A stretch of DNA of 64,000 nucleotides from Burkholderia glumae LMG 2196 = ATCC 33617 (GTDB lineage Bacteria; Pseudomonadota; Gammaproteobacteria; Burkholderiales; Burkholderiaceae). The stretch covers positions 2,232,001 to 2,296,000 of the forward strand of contig NZ_CP009435.1 of the NCBI RefSeq assembly GCF_000960995.1, read 5' to 3'. Position numbers and translations under genes: made by a program. Shown here in pieces: positions 1-7,777 of the stretch (its first letter is position 1; each line of letters starts with the position of its first letter). The notes under the pieces were generated by a model. The model was not told the origin of the DNA. It searched no databases and worked only from the letters and a program-made list of their open reading frames with translations.

Positions 1-1
1 G

Positions 2-340
2 ACGCTCGATCTGGCCAATCAGGCGCGCTTCGGCCCCGACGTCGAATGGATCGACGAGATCGACTTCCGCGTCGATCCGGCCCGCGCCGCGCGCTTCTAC
101 GATGCGATCCGCAGCTACTGGCCGGAGCTGCCCGACGAGGCATTGCAGCCGGCCTACGCCGGCGTGCGGCCGAAGCTGGCGCACCCGCCCGGCGGCGGCG
201 ACGACTTCGTGATCCAGTCGGCGCGCGCGCACGGCGTGGCCGGCCTCGTCAACCTGTACGGCATCGAGTCGCCGGGGCTGACGGCCTCGCTCGCGATCGC
301 CGAGCAGGTGATCGCGGCGCTCGACGACGCTACGCAGTGA
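2..340 (+). CDS. FAD-dependent oxidoreductase, C-terminal fragment (window edge)
   Basis: The reading frame is open from base 2 to the TGA at 338-340, giving about 112 residues of a protein whose start lies outside the window. The end contains GLVNLYGIESPGLTASLAIA, the typical C-terminal segment of DAO-type FAD oxidoreductases such as L-2-hydroxyglutarate oxidase-like proteins, where it closes the FAD pocket. Upstream, YAGVRPKL also fits this family. The substrate cannot be judged without the N-terminal Rossmann part. Truncation is caused by the window edge, not by decay. Confidence 0.75.
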   Translation, partial: TLDLANQARFGPDVEWIDEIDFRVDPARAARFYDAIRSYWPELPDEALQPAYAGVRPKLAHPPGGGDDFVIQSARAHGVAGLVNLYGIESPGLTASLAIAEQVIAALDDATQ

Positions 341-821
341 CCGTCAACACCGCATCGACCGCCGCCAAGGCATGACGACGCGTCACGAGACGGCGAGGAT
401 CGAGGGGCGTTGAGCGCGGGCGCGACGAGGTGAGCCGCGGCCGCGGCTTCGACGCGCCGTGCGGCGGCCGGTTCGACCCTGCGATCGAGCCCGGCGGCGG
501 CCGCGGCGCCGTGCGGTATCGCGAGCTGCCGGCGCGGCCGGATGCGCCGCGGCTCGACGGCCTGCCTGGCCGATTGTGTGCGGCATGTCGATTTCCCGGT
601 TTCCCGATGTTTTCCGCAGCCGTCGCCGCGGCGCCGCCGGCACTGGCTCGACATCTCGGGCAAGGCTCCGCTCCTCGCCGCGCTCGCGGCGGCAAACCAT
701 CGTGCGCACATAGCCGGCATGGCACGATGGGCCGGCGATGCCGGGGCTGGACGGCATCGCCGGCAGGCGACGGCCGTCGATCAGCGGACCGGCACTTGGC
801 CCGGCGCGGGCCGCCGGCCGC
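341..821. other. Gene-free stretch between converging genes
   Basis: No convincing gene is seen in these 481 bases; open frames on both strands are arginine/alanine-rich shadows of GC-rich DNA. The only structure noticed is the long hairpin at 731-764, listed separately. Confidence 0.5.
731..764. terminator. 12-bp perfect hairpin between convergent genes
   Basis: GCCGGCGATGCC (731-742) pairs perfectly with GGCATCGCCGGC (753-764) around a 10-nt loop. It lies between the oxidoreductase end and the end of the minus-strand gene at 822, where a terminator is expected. There is no T-tract on either side, so termination is inferred from position and stability only. Confidence 0.4.
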
Positions 822-1265
822 TCAGAGTTCGCTGTCGTGCGCGCCGAGCAGCGCGGCGGCCACGCCGATCACGAGCGGCAGGTCGTCGTCGTCGGCCCGC
901 AGGTTCGCCTCGGCATCGAGTTCGTCCTCGATGCCGCGGCGGCCGGCCAGCCGCGGCAGCGTGGCGAGCACGGCGGGATCGTGGCGCGCGCGCAGGCCGG
1001 GGTCGCCGAACGCGCGCGCCTCGATCGCCAGCAGCATGCCCCAGCTCGGGCCGCGCAGCTCGCCGAACGGGCTGCCGCGGCGCGGGCCGAACGCCCGCCG
1101 CGCGAGCGCGACCAGCACCTGTTGCAGGTCCTGCTGGGCGCGATGGCGCGCGCGGTCGGCGGCCATCTGCTCGAGTTCGTAATCGTCGACCATCCAGTCG
1201 GCGTCGGGGCGTGCGCCGGCTTGGCCGGTCGGGCTCGGTTCGGACATCGTCGTCATCGTCGTCAT
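822..1265 (-). CDS. Unrecognised 147-residue protein behind a LexA (SOS) box
   Basis: I do not recognise the family. The start is the first of three in-frame ATGs (1265, 1256, 1247), chosen because GAGG sits just upstream. The protein is soluble-looking, with no signal peptide or membrane segment. It has a helix-prone, Gln/Arg/Ala-rich stretch at about residues 24-60, a central GPSWGMLLAIEARAF segment, and an acidic C-terminal part (EDELDAEANLRADDDD). A near-perfect LexA operator overlaps a plausible promoter 26-45 bp upstream, so the gene is probably induced by DNA damage. No repair-enzyme motif is visible. It could be a regulator, inhibitor or toxin-like SOS effector; the function is unknown. 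Confidence 0.65.
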   Translation of the reverse strand: MTTMTTMSEPSPTGQAGARPDADWMVDDYELEQMAADRARHRAQQDLQQVLVALARRAFGPRRGSPFGELRGPSWGMLLAIEARAFGDPGLRARHDPAVLATLPRLAGRRGIEDELDAEANLRADDDDLPLVIGVAAALLGAHDSEL

Positions 1266-1290
1266 CGGAAGACCTCGTCGGGTGATCGGG

Positions 1291-1310
1291 TACTGTAAAT
1301 ATATACAGTC
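1291..1310 (-). promoter_or_regulatory. LexA (SOS) box
   Basis: TACTGTAAATATATACAGTC matches the E. coli-type LexA consensus TACTGTATATATATACAGTA at 18 of 20 positions, with both CTGT and ACAG half-sites intact. It sits 26 bp upstream of the ATG of the minus-strand gene at 822-1265 and covers its putative -10 hexamer, the classical repressing position. The + strand neighbour starts about 370 bp away, so it is a less likely target. Confidence 0.85.
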
Positions 1311-1326
1311 TTTTTGCGGCATGCAA
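1298..1326 (-). promoter_or_regulatory. Putative sigma-70 promoter under the SOS box
   Basis: On the minus strand, TTGCAT (1326-1321) and TATATT (1303-1298) are separated by 17 bp. The -10 is a 5/6 match and the -35 only 3/6. The predicted start near 1291 gives a leader of about 25 nt to the ATG at 1265. The remaining 1311-1682 interval shows no gene. Confidence 0.5.
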
Positions 1327-1682
1327 TCGGTCGCGAGCGGGAAATTCAACGACGGCGCGCCGCGAGCCGCGCGGCCGGCGATTGCGACCGCGCTGGCCGA
1401 TCCCGTGATCCTGCCGATCGAGCGGAATACGCGCGTCCACGCTCGAGCGCGCCTGCGGATCCTCGCCCGCCCACGCCACCGGCAAGCCGACCACGTGCTG
1501 CCGGAGCAGCCGGCCGCGCGCCCGGCGTGCGACCGAGGCGGCGCGATCGACGGGCGGCTTCGGCGGTGCGCGTCTGCAGGCCGGCGGCGATTCCGGTACT
1601 GTTGCGGACGTTGCCCGCCGGGCGGCGCGCGCCCGGGCGCCGCCGCCGGCCGGCGTCGATTCATCGCCTTGCAGGAGCTTCC

Positions 1683-2363
1683 ATGTCCGCCCCCGACGAT
1701 CTCTACCACTACTACGAGCCGGCCGCCGGCCACGGCCTCGCCCACGATCCGTTCAACGCGATCGTCGGACCGCGCCCGATCGGCTGGATCTCCAGCGTCG
1801 ATGCCGACGGTCGTCCGAATCTCGCCCCCTACAGCTTCTTCAACGGCTTCAACTACAAGCCGCCGCTCGTCGGCTTCGCGAGCCTGGGCTGGAAGGACAG
1901 CGTGGCCAACATCAACGCGACCGGCGAATTCGTCTGGAACCTGACCACGCGGGCGCTCGCCGAGCAGATGAACATCAGTTGCGCGCCGCTGCCGCGCGGC
2001 GAGAGCGAGGCGGCCGTGGCGCGGCTCGAACTGGCGCCATCGCGGCGCGTGCGGGCACCGCGCGTGGCGGCCAGCCCCGCCCACTTCGAATGCCGCAAGA
2101 CGCAGATCGTGCGCCTCACCGATGCCGGCGGCGGCGAGCTGGACACCTGGCTGGTGCTGGGCGAGGTGGTGGCCGTGCACATCCGCCGCGAACTGCTGCG
2201 CGACGGCGTGTATCGCACCGCCGAGGCGCGCCCGGTGCTGCGCGCGGGCGGCCGCGGCGATTACGCGGTGATCGAGCCGGCGGCGATGTTCGAGCTGGCG
2301 CGCCCGCAGTCGCCCGAGGAGGCCGAGCGGATGGGGCAGGCGTTCGATCTCGGCGGCCGCTGA
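1683..2363 (+). CDS. Flavin reductase family (DIM6/NTAB) protein
   Basis: A 226-residue protein of the FMN-binding split-barrel flavin reductase family. Such proteins bind FMN or reduce flavin for partner oxygenases. The N-terminal part carries IVGPRPIGWISS followed by NLAPYSFFNGF, the typical FMN-binding start of this group, and VWNLTTRALAEQMN in the middle. The ATG at 1683 is preceded by GGAG. It is monocistronic, converging on the NUDIX gene. The substrate and partner cannot be told from context. It is distinct from the second, shorter flavin-reductase-like gene at 4953. Confidence 0.8.
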   Translation: MSAPDDLYHYYEPAAGHGLAHDPFNAIVGPRPIGWISSVDADGRPNLAPYSFFNGFNYKPPLVGFASLGWKDSVANINATGEFVWNLTTRALAEQMNISCAPLPRGESEAAVARLELAPSRRVRAPRVAASPAHFECRKTQIVRLTDAGGGELDTWLVLGEVVAVHIRRELLRDGVYRTAEARPVLRAGGRGDYAVIEPAAMFELARPQSPEEAERMGQAFDLGGR

Positions 2364-2390
2364 GCCGCGCCGGCCGCCCGGCCGGCGGCC

Positions 2391-2759
2391 CTAGCGCGCC
2401 GGCATCTTCTGCACCAGCTCGATGATCTTGCGGGTCGGCACGCTGACCGCGAGCGTCGCGAAGCGGGTGCGGCCGAACCAGCGGCAGTCGGTGATCTCGT
2501 TGCTGGCGATCGCCTTGAGGCCGCGCGGCACGTCGGCGATGAATACGTGATGGCGCTTCGTCAGGCCCCCGAACTGAAACGCATAGCGCAGCTCGATGCC
2601 GTCGAGCCGGGTTTCCTCGTACAGCTCGCGCCGGGCCGCCTCGAGCGGCGACTCGCCCGGGTGGATCGTGCCGCCCGGCAGGGCCCAGCGCGAGCGCGGG
2701 CGCGTCACGAGCAGGATCTTGTTGGCGCGGCGGCACAGGATGGTGGCGCGTTCTTTCAT
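2391..2759 (-). CDS. NUDIX hydrolase
   Basis: A 122-residue single-domain NUDIX protein that should hydrolyse a nucleoside diphosphate linked to another moiety, using Mg2+. The NUDIX box is readable at about residues 29-52: GGTIHPGE, then a seven-residue spacer, then RELYEE. The usual Gly after EE-x is Arg here. Family members of this size include MutT-like house-cleaning enzymes, but the substrate cannot be assigned. It lies about 110 bp downstream of the HAD phosphatase gene on the same strand and could be co-transcribed with it. Confidence 0.85.
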   Translation of the reverse strand: MKERATILCRRANKILLVTRPRSRWALPGGTIHPGESPLEAARRELYEETRLDGIELRYAFQFGGLTKRHHVFIADVPRGLKAIASNEITDCRWFGRTRFATLAVSVPTRKIIELVQKMPAR

Positions 2760-2866
2760 CGGTATCCGTGATCGGTCTGGGCGGCGAAGGCCGGCGGGTT
2801 GGGCCGGCGAGGCCGGGTTCGGTGGCGAATCGAGCGCCGCGTCGCGCGTCGGCGTCCAGGCGGGGC

Positions 2867-3550
2867 TCAGGCAAACAGGTCGATCACGGGCCAGCCGCGT
2901 TCGCCGGCCAGCGCGCGCAATCGTGCGTCGGGGTTGGTGGCGACGGGATCGGTCACGCGCTCGAGCAGCGGCAGGTCGTTGATCGAATCGCTATAGAAGA
3001 AGCTGCGCGGGAAATCGTCGAGCCGGTGGCCGAGCGAGGCGAGCCATTGCTCGGTGCGCGTGATCTTGCCCTCGCGGAACGTCGCGACGCCGATCGGCTG
3101 GCCCGTGTAGCGCGCGGCCGGGTCGCCGCCCTCGGTGCCGAGCTCGATCGCGAGCAGGTGCTCGAAGCCGAGCGCGCGGCCGATCGGTGCCGTGACGAAC
3201 GCGTTGGTGGCCGTCACGATGCAGCAGAGGTCGCCCGCCTCCGCGTGCCGTGCGATCAGCTCGCGCGCGGCCGGCAGGATCGCCGGCTCGATCACGTCCG
3301 TCATGTATTGCGCGTGCCAGGCGTCGAGCTGCGCGCGCGAATGGCGCGCGAGCGGCGCGAGCGACAGGCGCAGGTAGCCGTCCATGTCGAGCACGCCCGC
3401 CGCGTAGTCGCGGTAGAGCCGGTCGATCGATTCCACGTGCTGCGCGGCGCCGTCGATGCCGAGCGTCACAAGGAAGTGCGCCCACGACTGGTCGCTGTCG
3501 AGCGGCAGCAGGGTGTGGTCGAGATCGAACAGCGCGAGGTGACGGCTCAT
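2867..3550 (-). CDS. HAD-IB family phosphatase (SerB-like)
   Basis: A 227-residue haloacid dehalogenase-superfamily phosphatase, subfamily IB. Motif I is FDLDHTLL near the N-terminus (the first Asp is the nucleophile), motif II is in VTATNAF, and motif IV is SDSINDLPLL near the C-terminus, so all catalytic residues are present. Relatives are annotated as phosphoserine- or histidinol-phosphatase-like, but no substrate can be fixed from this neighbourhood. The start ATG at 3550 places DLDHT at the usual distance from the N-terminus. Confidence 0.8.
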   Translation of the reverse strand: MSRHLALFDLDHTLLPLDSDQSWAHFLVTLGIDGAAQHVESIDRLYRDYAAGVLDMDGYLRLSLAPLARHSRAQLDAWHAQYMTDVIEPAILPAARELIARHAEAGDLCCIVTATNAFVTAPIGRALGFEHLLAIELGTEGGDPAARYTGQPIGVATFREGKITRTEQWLASLGHRLDDFPRSFFYSDSINDLPLLERVTDPVATNPDARLRALAGERGWPVIDLFA

Positions 3551-3802
3551 CGGGACTTCCTGAGAATCTGTGAACGAACGGGGCGAACGGACGCGCTGAG
3601 TTCCGGGGGGCGGCGCATGAGCGGCTGGACGGCGGCGTGAGGCACTGACCGAAAAGTCGAAAAATCCTAACGAGAATTCCCCAAAATGACAAATCAGCAA
3701 AACTCTGCAAGCCCGTGAGCCGGGCAGCGCGGCGCGCGCGCCGTGCAACGGGCCGCTGCATGAGGCCTCGACGGCCCTGGCGGCAGCGGCCGGCGGCGGC
3801 GC

Positions 3803-4570
3803 TCAGGCCAGCACGACCCTGGGCACGCGCTCGGCGAGCGCGGCGAAGCCGGCCGCGCCGCGTGCGTCGCGCGGCGTGACGAGCAGGTCGATCGCCTCGC
3901 TCGGGCAGTAGGCGATGCGGCTGCGCCGGCCGAGGCGGCCGGCGTCGGCCAGCATCACGACGCGCTCGGCGGCCTCGCACATCGCGCGCGCGACCTCGGC
4001 TTCGGCGCGGTCGGCGTGGCTTGCGCCGTGCTGCGCGTCGAGCCCGTCCGGCGCCAGCAGCGCCAGATCGGCGCGATGGCGCCGGACTTCGCGCACGGTC
4101 TGCGCGTCGGCCGTGGCGAGCGTGCGCGCGCCCAGCGTGCCGCCCAGCACCACCACCTGGTTGGGCGGGCCCGCGCGGCCGCCCGGCGTGCACAGCCGCG
4201 CCGCCACCTCGAGCGAGTTGGTGACGACGGTCAGGCCGGTGAGCGTCGCGAGTTGGTCGGCGAGCGCGCGGGTGAGCGGGGCGGCGTCGATGAACAGCGT
4301 CTGGCCGGTGCCGACCTGGCCGGCCGCGGCCTTCGCGATCGCGCGCTCGATGCGCTCGCGCGCCGGCGCGCGAGCGGCCGGCAGCGTCGCATCGGGAAGC
4401 AGCGCGCCGCCGCGCACGCGTACCAGCGCGCCGAGCGCCTCCAGGTCGAGCAGATCGCGTCGCACGGTTTCGCGCGAGACGCCGAGTTCCGCCATGATCC
4501 GCTCGATCGACACGCGCTGCAGCGCGCCGAGCAGTGCGCGGATGCGTTGATGACGGTCTTCCTGCCACAT
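3803..4570 (-). CDS. DeoR/GlpR-type transcriptional regulator
   Basis: A 255-residue DeoR family regulator. The N-terminal winged helix-turn-helix is at about residues 7-57, with LGVSRETVRRDL as the recognition region. The C-terminal sugar-phosphate-sensing domain follows, with VVTNSLEVAARL and VVLGGTL typical of the GlpR/DeoR fold. These proteins usually repress sugar or polyol genes and are released by phosphorylated sugars. No obvious catabolic target lies next to it, so the regulon is unknown. The start codon at 4570 is placed by the conserved MWQEDRHQRI beginning. Confidence 0.85.
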   Translation of the reverse strand: MWQEDRHQRIRALLGALQRVSIERIMAELGVSRETVRRDLLDLEALGALVRVRGGALLPDATLPAARAPARERIERAIAKAAAGQVGTGQTLFIDAAPLTRALADQLATLTGLTVVTNSLEVAARLCTPGGRAGPPNQVVVLGGTLGARTLATADAQTVREVRRHRADLALLAPDGLDAQHGASHADRAEAEVARAMCEAAERVVMLADAGRLGRRSRIAYCPSEAIDLLVTPRDARGAAGFAALAERVPRVVLA

Positions 4571-4952
4571 GAGATGTCGTCCTGTCGAAGGCGCCTGCGT
4601 CTGGCCGCAGGGGGATTCGCGCCCGCGGCGAGGCGCCAGTGTTGCAGGCTTGCGTGGCAGTTGCGGGGCAGCCCGCGCGGCGCGGCGGCGTTCGACGGTG
4701 TCCTGCGGCGCGCGTTCGCCGCCGCGCCGAGGGAGCGCGTGGCGCCGGCCGGGCATCGTTTCGCGAAGCGTGGCCGCACGGCGCCCGCCGCGCCCGCGCG
4801 CCGGCTTTACGCCGCGGCTCGCGCTGGCCACGCGCGAATGCGAACGCTGGCGCGAGGCGCGGGCCGCCAATCCGAGCGCGCTGCGATGAGCGCGGTGCGG
4901 AGGCCGGTGCGACGGAAGGCGGCACGGCGCCTGCCGGCCGCCCTGACAGCGC
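4571..4952. other. Gene-free interval
   Basis: About 380 bp between the DeoR gene start and the end of the flavin-reductase-like gene at 4953. I see no credible coding frame, no AT-rich promoter element and no strong repeat. It presumably holds the DeoR gene promoter. Confidence 0.4.
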
Positions 4953-5528
4953 TTACAGCGGTTTCGCGGCGATCAGGTCCGAGGCGCGCACGAACTTGCC
5001 GGCGCCGAGATGGTGGATGGTGCGCAGGGCGGCGTTGCCGTCGTCGAGCGTCCAGTGGCCGTTCGAGAAGGCGCGGCTGTCGGCCGCCGCCGACACCACC
5101 TCGCAGAAGCAGGTGTCGTAGGCCTGCTCGGTATGCGGCTCGGGGATCAGCCGGCATTCGAGCCAGGCCAAGCAGTCGCGCTCGATCACCGGCACGCCGA
5201 GCACGGGGCCGGGCCGCGCGTCGATCGCGTAGCGCGCGAACTTGTCGCCGTCGCGCCCGCTCGTGCTGCCCACCGCGAAGGTCAGGTCGAGGGCGGCGAG
5301 GCCCGGCACCACGATGCCGAAGCTGCCGCTTGCCGCGATCAGCTCGCGCGTGAACGTGGTCTTGTCGATCACCACGGCCAGCCGCGGCGGCGTGAATTCG
5401 ACCGGCATCGACCAGGCCGCGGCCATCAGGTTGCGGCGCGAGCCGTCGCGGCTCGTGACGAGCACGGTCGGGCCGTGGTTCAGCAGGCGGCTCGCGTGTT
5501 CGAGCCTGACGGGAGCGAAATGCGTCAT
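4953..5528 (-). CDS. Flavin reductase-like domain protein
   Basis: A 191-residue split-barrel FMN-binding protein of the flavin reductase-like family. The N-terminal half contains PTVLVTSRDGSRRNLMAAAW, the usual beta-strand and phosphate-binding region, followed by VVIDKTTFTRELI and GSFGIVVPG. DRDKF-like and AWLECRLIPEPH segments follow the family order. It probably binds FMN and passes electrons from NAD(P)H or an unknown donor. No partner oxygenase gene is adjacent. The start ATG at 5528 gives a standard length. Confidence 0.75.
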   Translation of the reverse strand: MTHFAPVRLEHASRLLNHGPTVLVTSRDGSRRNLMAAAWSMPVEFTPPRLAVVIDKTTFTRELIAASGSFGIVVPGLAALDLTFAVGSTSGRDGDKFARYAIDARPGPVLGVPVIERDCLAWLECRLIPEPHTEQAYDTCFCEVVSAAADSRAFSNGHWTLDDGNAALRTIHHLGAGKFVRASDLIAAKPL

Positions 5529-5775
5529 GACGGCGTATCGGAAGCTGGGGCGAAGCGGCCGATTCTACCGGCACGCGCGGCAGCGCGCCGGCGCGGCGCG
5601 GCAAGGCGGGCAACCGAGCCGTTCGCGCCGCGCCGGCGCGTGCGCGCGGCGGCGGCATGGGGCGGCGGGCGGCTCGGCCTCGGGCGGCCATTCGCGCTTG
5701 CGGCTCTGCGCTGCCGCCCGCTAGCTTCCGTTACCATACCAGCCCCCGACTTTTCCCGAACCCGAGGAACCCGCC

Positions 5776-6108
5776 GTGATTCAACCGACTCCTGTCTTCA
5801 AGGACAATCTCGCGCAACTGCCGTCGATCGCCGGCATCGAACGGATCGAACTCGTCGATGCCGGCGGCGCCGTCGTCGCCACCATCGAGAATCAGCCGGG
5901 CAAGCAGGGCTCGCTGGCCGTCTATCACTATCTGCGACAGGCATTCGGCACGCTCGACGCACGCGCGGCCGAGCATGGCCTCGCGGTGTTCGGCGAGCAT
6001 ACGGCCGACGCGCGCAAGCGCCCCGGCGCGCATCCGAACGTCGACCGGCTGCTCGGGATCGCCGCGGGCGGCGCGGCGCTGCGCATCGACGTGATCGCGG
6101 CCGCCTGA
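5776..6108 (+). CDS. Small conserved protein, probably DUF2322 family
   Basis: A 110-residue cytoplasmic protein with a GTG start at 5776, supported by GAGGAA about 8 bases upstream. No motif of known function is visible. The segments IENQPGKQGSLAVYHYL and EHTADARKRPGAHPN resemble the conserved core of the uncharacterised DUF2322 family; that assignment is from memory and not verified. The gene stands alone, between a divergent flavin-reductase-like gene and a convergent HAD phosphatase. Confidence 0.65.
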   Translation: MIQPTPVFKDNLAQLPSIAGIERIELVDAGGAVVATIENQPGKQGSLAVYHYLRQAFGTLDARAAEHGLAVFGEHTADARKRPGAHPNVDRLLGIAAGGAALRIDVIAAA

Positions 6109-6188
6109 CGGGCCGCCGCGCCGGTCATCCGGCTGCCCGAGCGCGGCTTTCCTGCCCCGGTCCGCGCGGTTCGCGATGCCGGCGGTCG

Positions 6189-6929
6189 TCAGGCTGCCGA
6201 GCCGGCGCGCTCGCCTGCCTCGCTCGCCACGCCGAATTCGTCACCGAGCCAGCGCTCGACCAGGCCCGGCAGCTCGCTCATGCGCTCGAACGTTACATGG
6301 ACGCCGATCTCGCGCAGCGCCGCGCGGCGTTCGCCCGGATGATGGGCGCTGCCGGTGAAGCCGAGCACGGTCATGCCGGCCGCGAGCGCGGCGCGCGCTC
6401 CCGTCACGCTGTCCTCGATCACCGCGCAGCCGGCGGGCGGCACCCGCAATTCGCGCGAGGCGGCCAGATAGACGTCGGGTGCCGGCTTGGGCTGCGCGAC
6501 GCGGTCGCCCGTGAAGAGCCGGCCGCCGAAGCATGCGTCCAGGCCGAGCCGCGCGACCACGCGCTCCACGTAGTCGAGATCGCTGTTGCTGGCGCATGCG
6601 AGCAGCAGCGGCAGCGCCTGCAGCGCCTCGACGGCGCCCGGAATCTGCGGCGCCTCGCCCGCGCGCGCGCGGATTTCCTCGCGAATCGAATGGATCTGTT
6701 CCTCGCTGATGACGCGGCCCAGCGCAGCGGCGGCCTCGGTCAGCACGACGGCGGTGCGCATGCCGAGCAGCGGACGGATCGCGTCGTGCACGCCTTCGAT
6801 CTGCCAGAGCGCTTCGAGCCGGTCGATCACGATTCGCTCGGCGATGGCTTCGCTGTCGACCAGCACGCCGTCGCAGTCACTGATCAGCGCGCGGCCCTCG
6901 CGCGGCGGGGTGGGGAGGGGGGATGGCAT
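6189..6929 (-). CDS. HAD-IA hydrolase, phosphoglycolate phosphatase / beta-phosphoglucomutase-like
   Basis: A 246-residue HAD superfamily protein with a helical cap inserted after motif I. Motif I is DCDGVLVDSE (residues 18-27), motif II is in ACASNSD, motif III is KPAPDVYL and motif IV is VIEDSVTGARAA, so it should be an active phosphohydrolase or phosphomutase. The GVLVDSE and KPAPDVYL wording is typical of the beta-phosphoglucomutase/6-phosphogluconate phosphatase group. The substrate is not determined. GGAG lies shortly upstream of the ATG. Confidence 0.8.
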   Translation of the reverse strand: MPSPLPTPPREGRALISDCDGVLVDSEAIAERIVIDRLEALWQIEGVHDAIRPLLGMRTAVVLTEAAAALGRVISEEQIHSIREEIRARAGEAPQIPGAVEALQALPLLLACASNSDLDYVERVVARLGLDACFGGRLFTGDRVAQPKPAPDVYLAASRELRVPPAGCAVIEDSVTGARAALAAGMTVLGFTGSAHHPGERRAALREIGVHVTFERMSELPGLVERWLGDEFGVASEAGERAGSAA

Positions 6930-7497
6930 GTGTTTCTCCTGTAACGGCTAATCATACCGGTAACATCGGTCGGCACGAGGCACGGCGCGGCCGGCTTGCG
7001 GCAAGCGGCTTCGGGGCAGCGTCGCCGCACGGGTCTCGGCACCGATTGTCGCGGGGAAAAAAGGCCTGCGCAGGAACCCGGGCAAAAGCGCGACCGCCAA
7101 TGATCGGAAGAAAATCGACGCGCGACGGCGGCCGACTCGGCACCAAGAAGCGCGACGCATGGGATACGATTTCTGTTGATGCTTCGGCAGTTTATTTATC
7201 TGATTTAAATAAATAAAAAATTTAATACGTATTTTATCGAATTCATTGCCAAATTACCCTACGCGGCGGTGCCGCTCGTTGGCGCCGCGACCGCCGTGCC
7301 GGGCCTGCTGCCGGTGGCTTTGCCGATGCGCCGGCGCCCGAGTCGGCCACCCGCCGAGCCTTGGCGGCGAGCCCGAGCATATCGGCCGGCCGCGGCGCGG
7401 GTTCATGGTGCTCCGGCCGGCGCGCGCGGTGGGCCGCCCGCATCGGTCTTGCGTCCTCCCCGTCGACAGGTCAGGAATCATGAGTCGCCGCGCGCCG
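6930..7497. other. Gene-free stretch with an AT-rich island (7187-7252)
   Basis: No gene is recognised. Bases 7187-7252 are strikingly AT-rich for this genome and include the imperfect inverted repeat TTTATTTA ... TAAATAAA (about 7190-7216). This may be a promoter or a H-NS-type silencing target left from transferred DNA. It lies just upstream of a decayed gene, consistent with an eroding island. Confidence 0.5.
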
Positions 7498-7774
7498 TGA
7501 CTTCGTATCTGCCGCCGGCCTGCGGCAAGCTGCGGGGCAAGCCCGTCGTGCTCGGCGCGATCGCGGCCGCGCGCGGCGCGAGGCCCGCGCAGCTCGCGCT
7601 GGCCGGGCGCTGCAACTCGGTTATGCGGTGCTTTCACCGTCGATTCGGCGCGCGAATCCGGTGGGCAAGCCGCCGGTCCGCGACCCGCGGCCCGGTGCTG
7701 ACGAGATGGCGTGCATCGCCGAACTCGAGCGCAACGGACCCGAGGTGAGGCCGGCTGGGATCGAGCGCGGCGCG
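7498..7774 (+). pseudogene. Aldo/keto reductase (DkgB-like) remnant with frameshift
   Basis: A C-terminal remnant of a 2,5-diketo-gluconate reductase-type aldo/keto reductase, in two frames. Frame one (about 7498-7604) reads VTSYLPPACGK and then GARPAQLALA; frame two (from about 7604) continues ALQLGYAVLSPSIRRAN, then DEMACIAELERNG. This matches E. coli DkgB order: ITSYMTLAYGK, ATPAQVILAWA, GYSVIPSSTKR. The break is where a TGG tryptophan codon would be expected (GCC-TGG-GCG); here one T is missing (GCC-GGG-CGC). No NADPH-binding or catalytic N-terminal part is found upstream. The remnant runs into the end of the opposite gene without its own stop. Confidence 0.7.
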
Positions 7775-7777
7775 CGC

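Noticed and set aside
1282..1944. The + strand as target of the LexA box at 1291
   Set aside because: The open frame across it is a shadow; the nearest + strand gene starts about 370 bp away, whereas the minus-strand gene is 26 bp away.
7190..7216. AT-rich inverted repeat as a phage attachment site or replication origin
   Set aside because: No integrase, tRNA, DnaA-box cluster or duplicated core is visible nearby.
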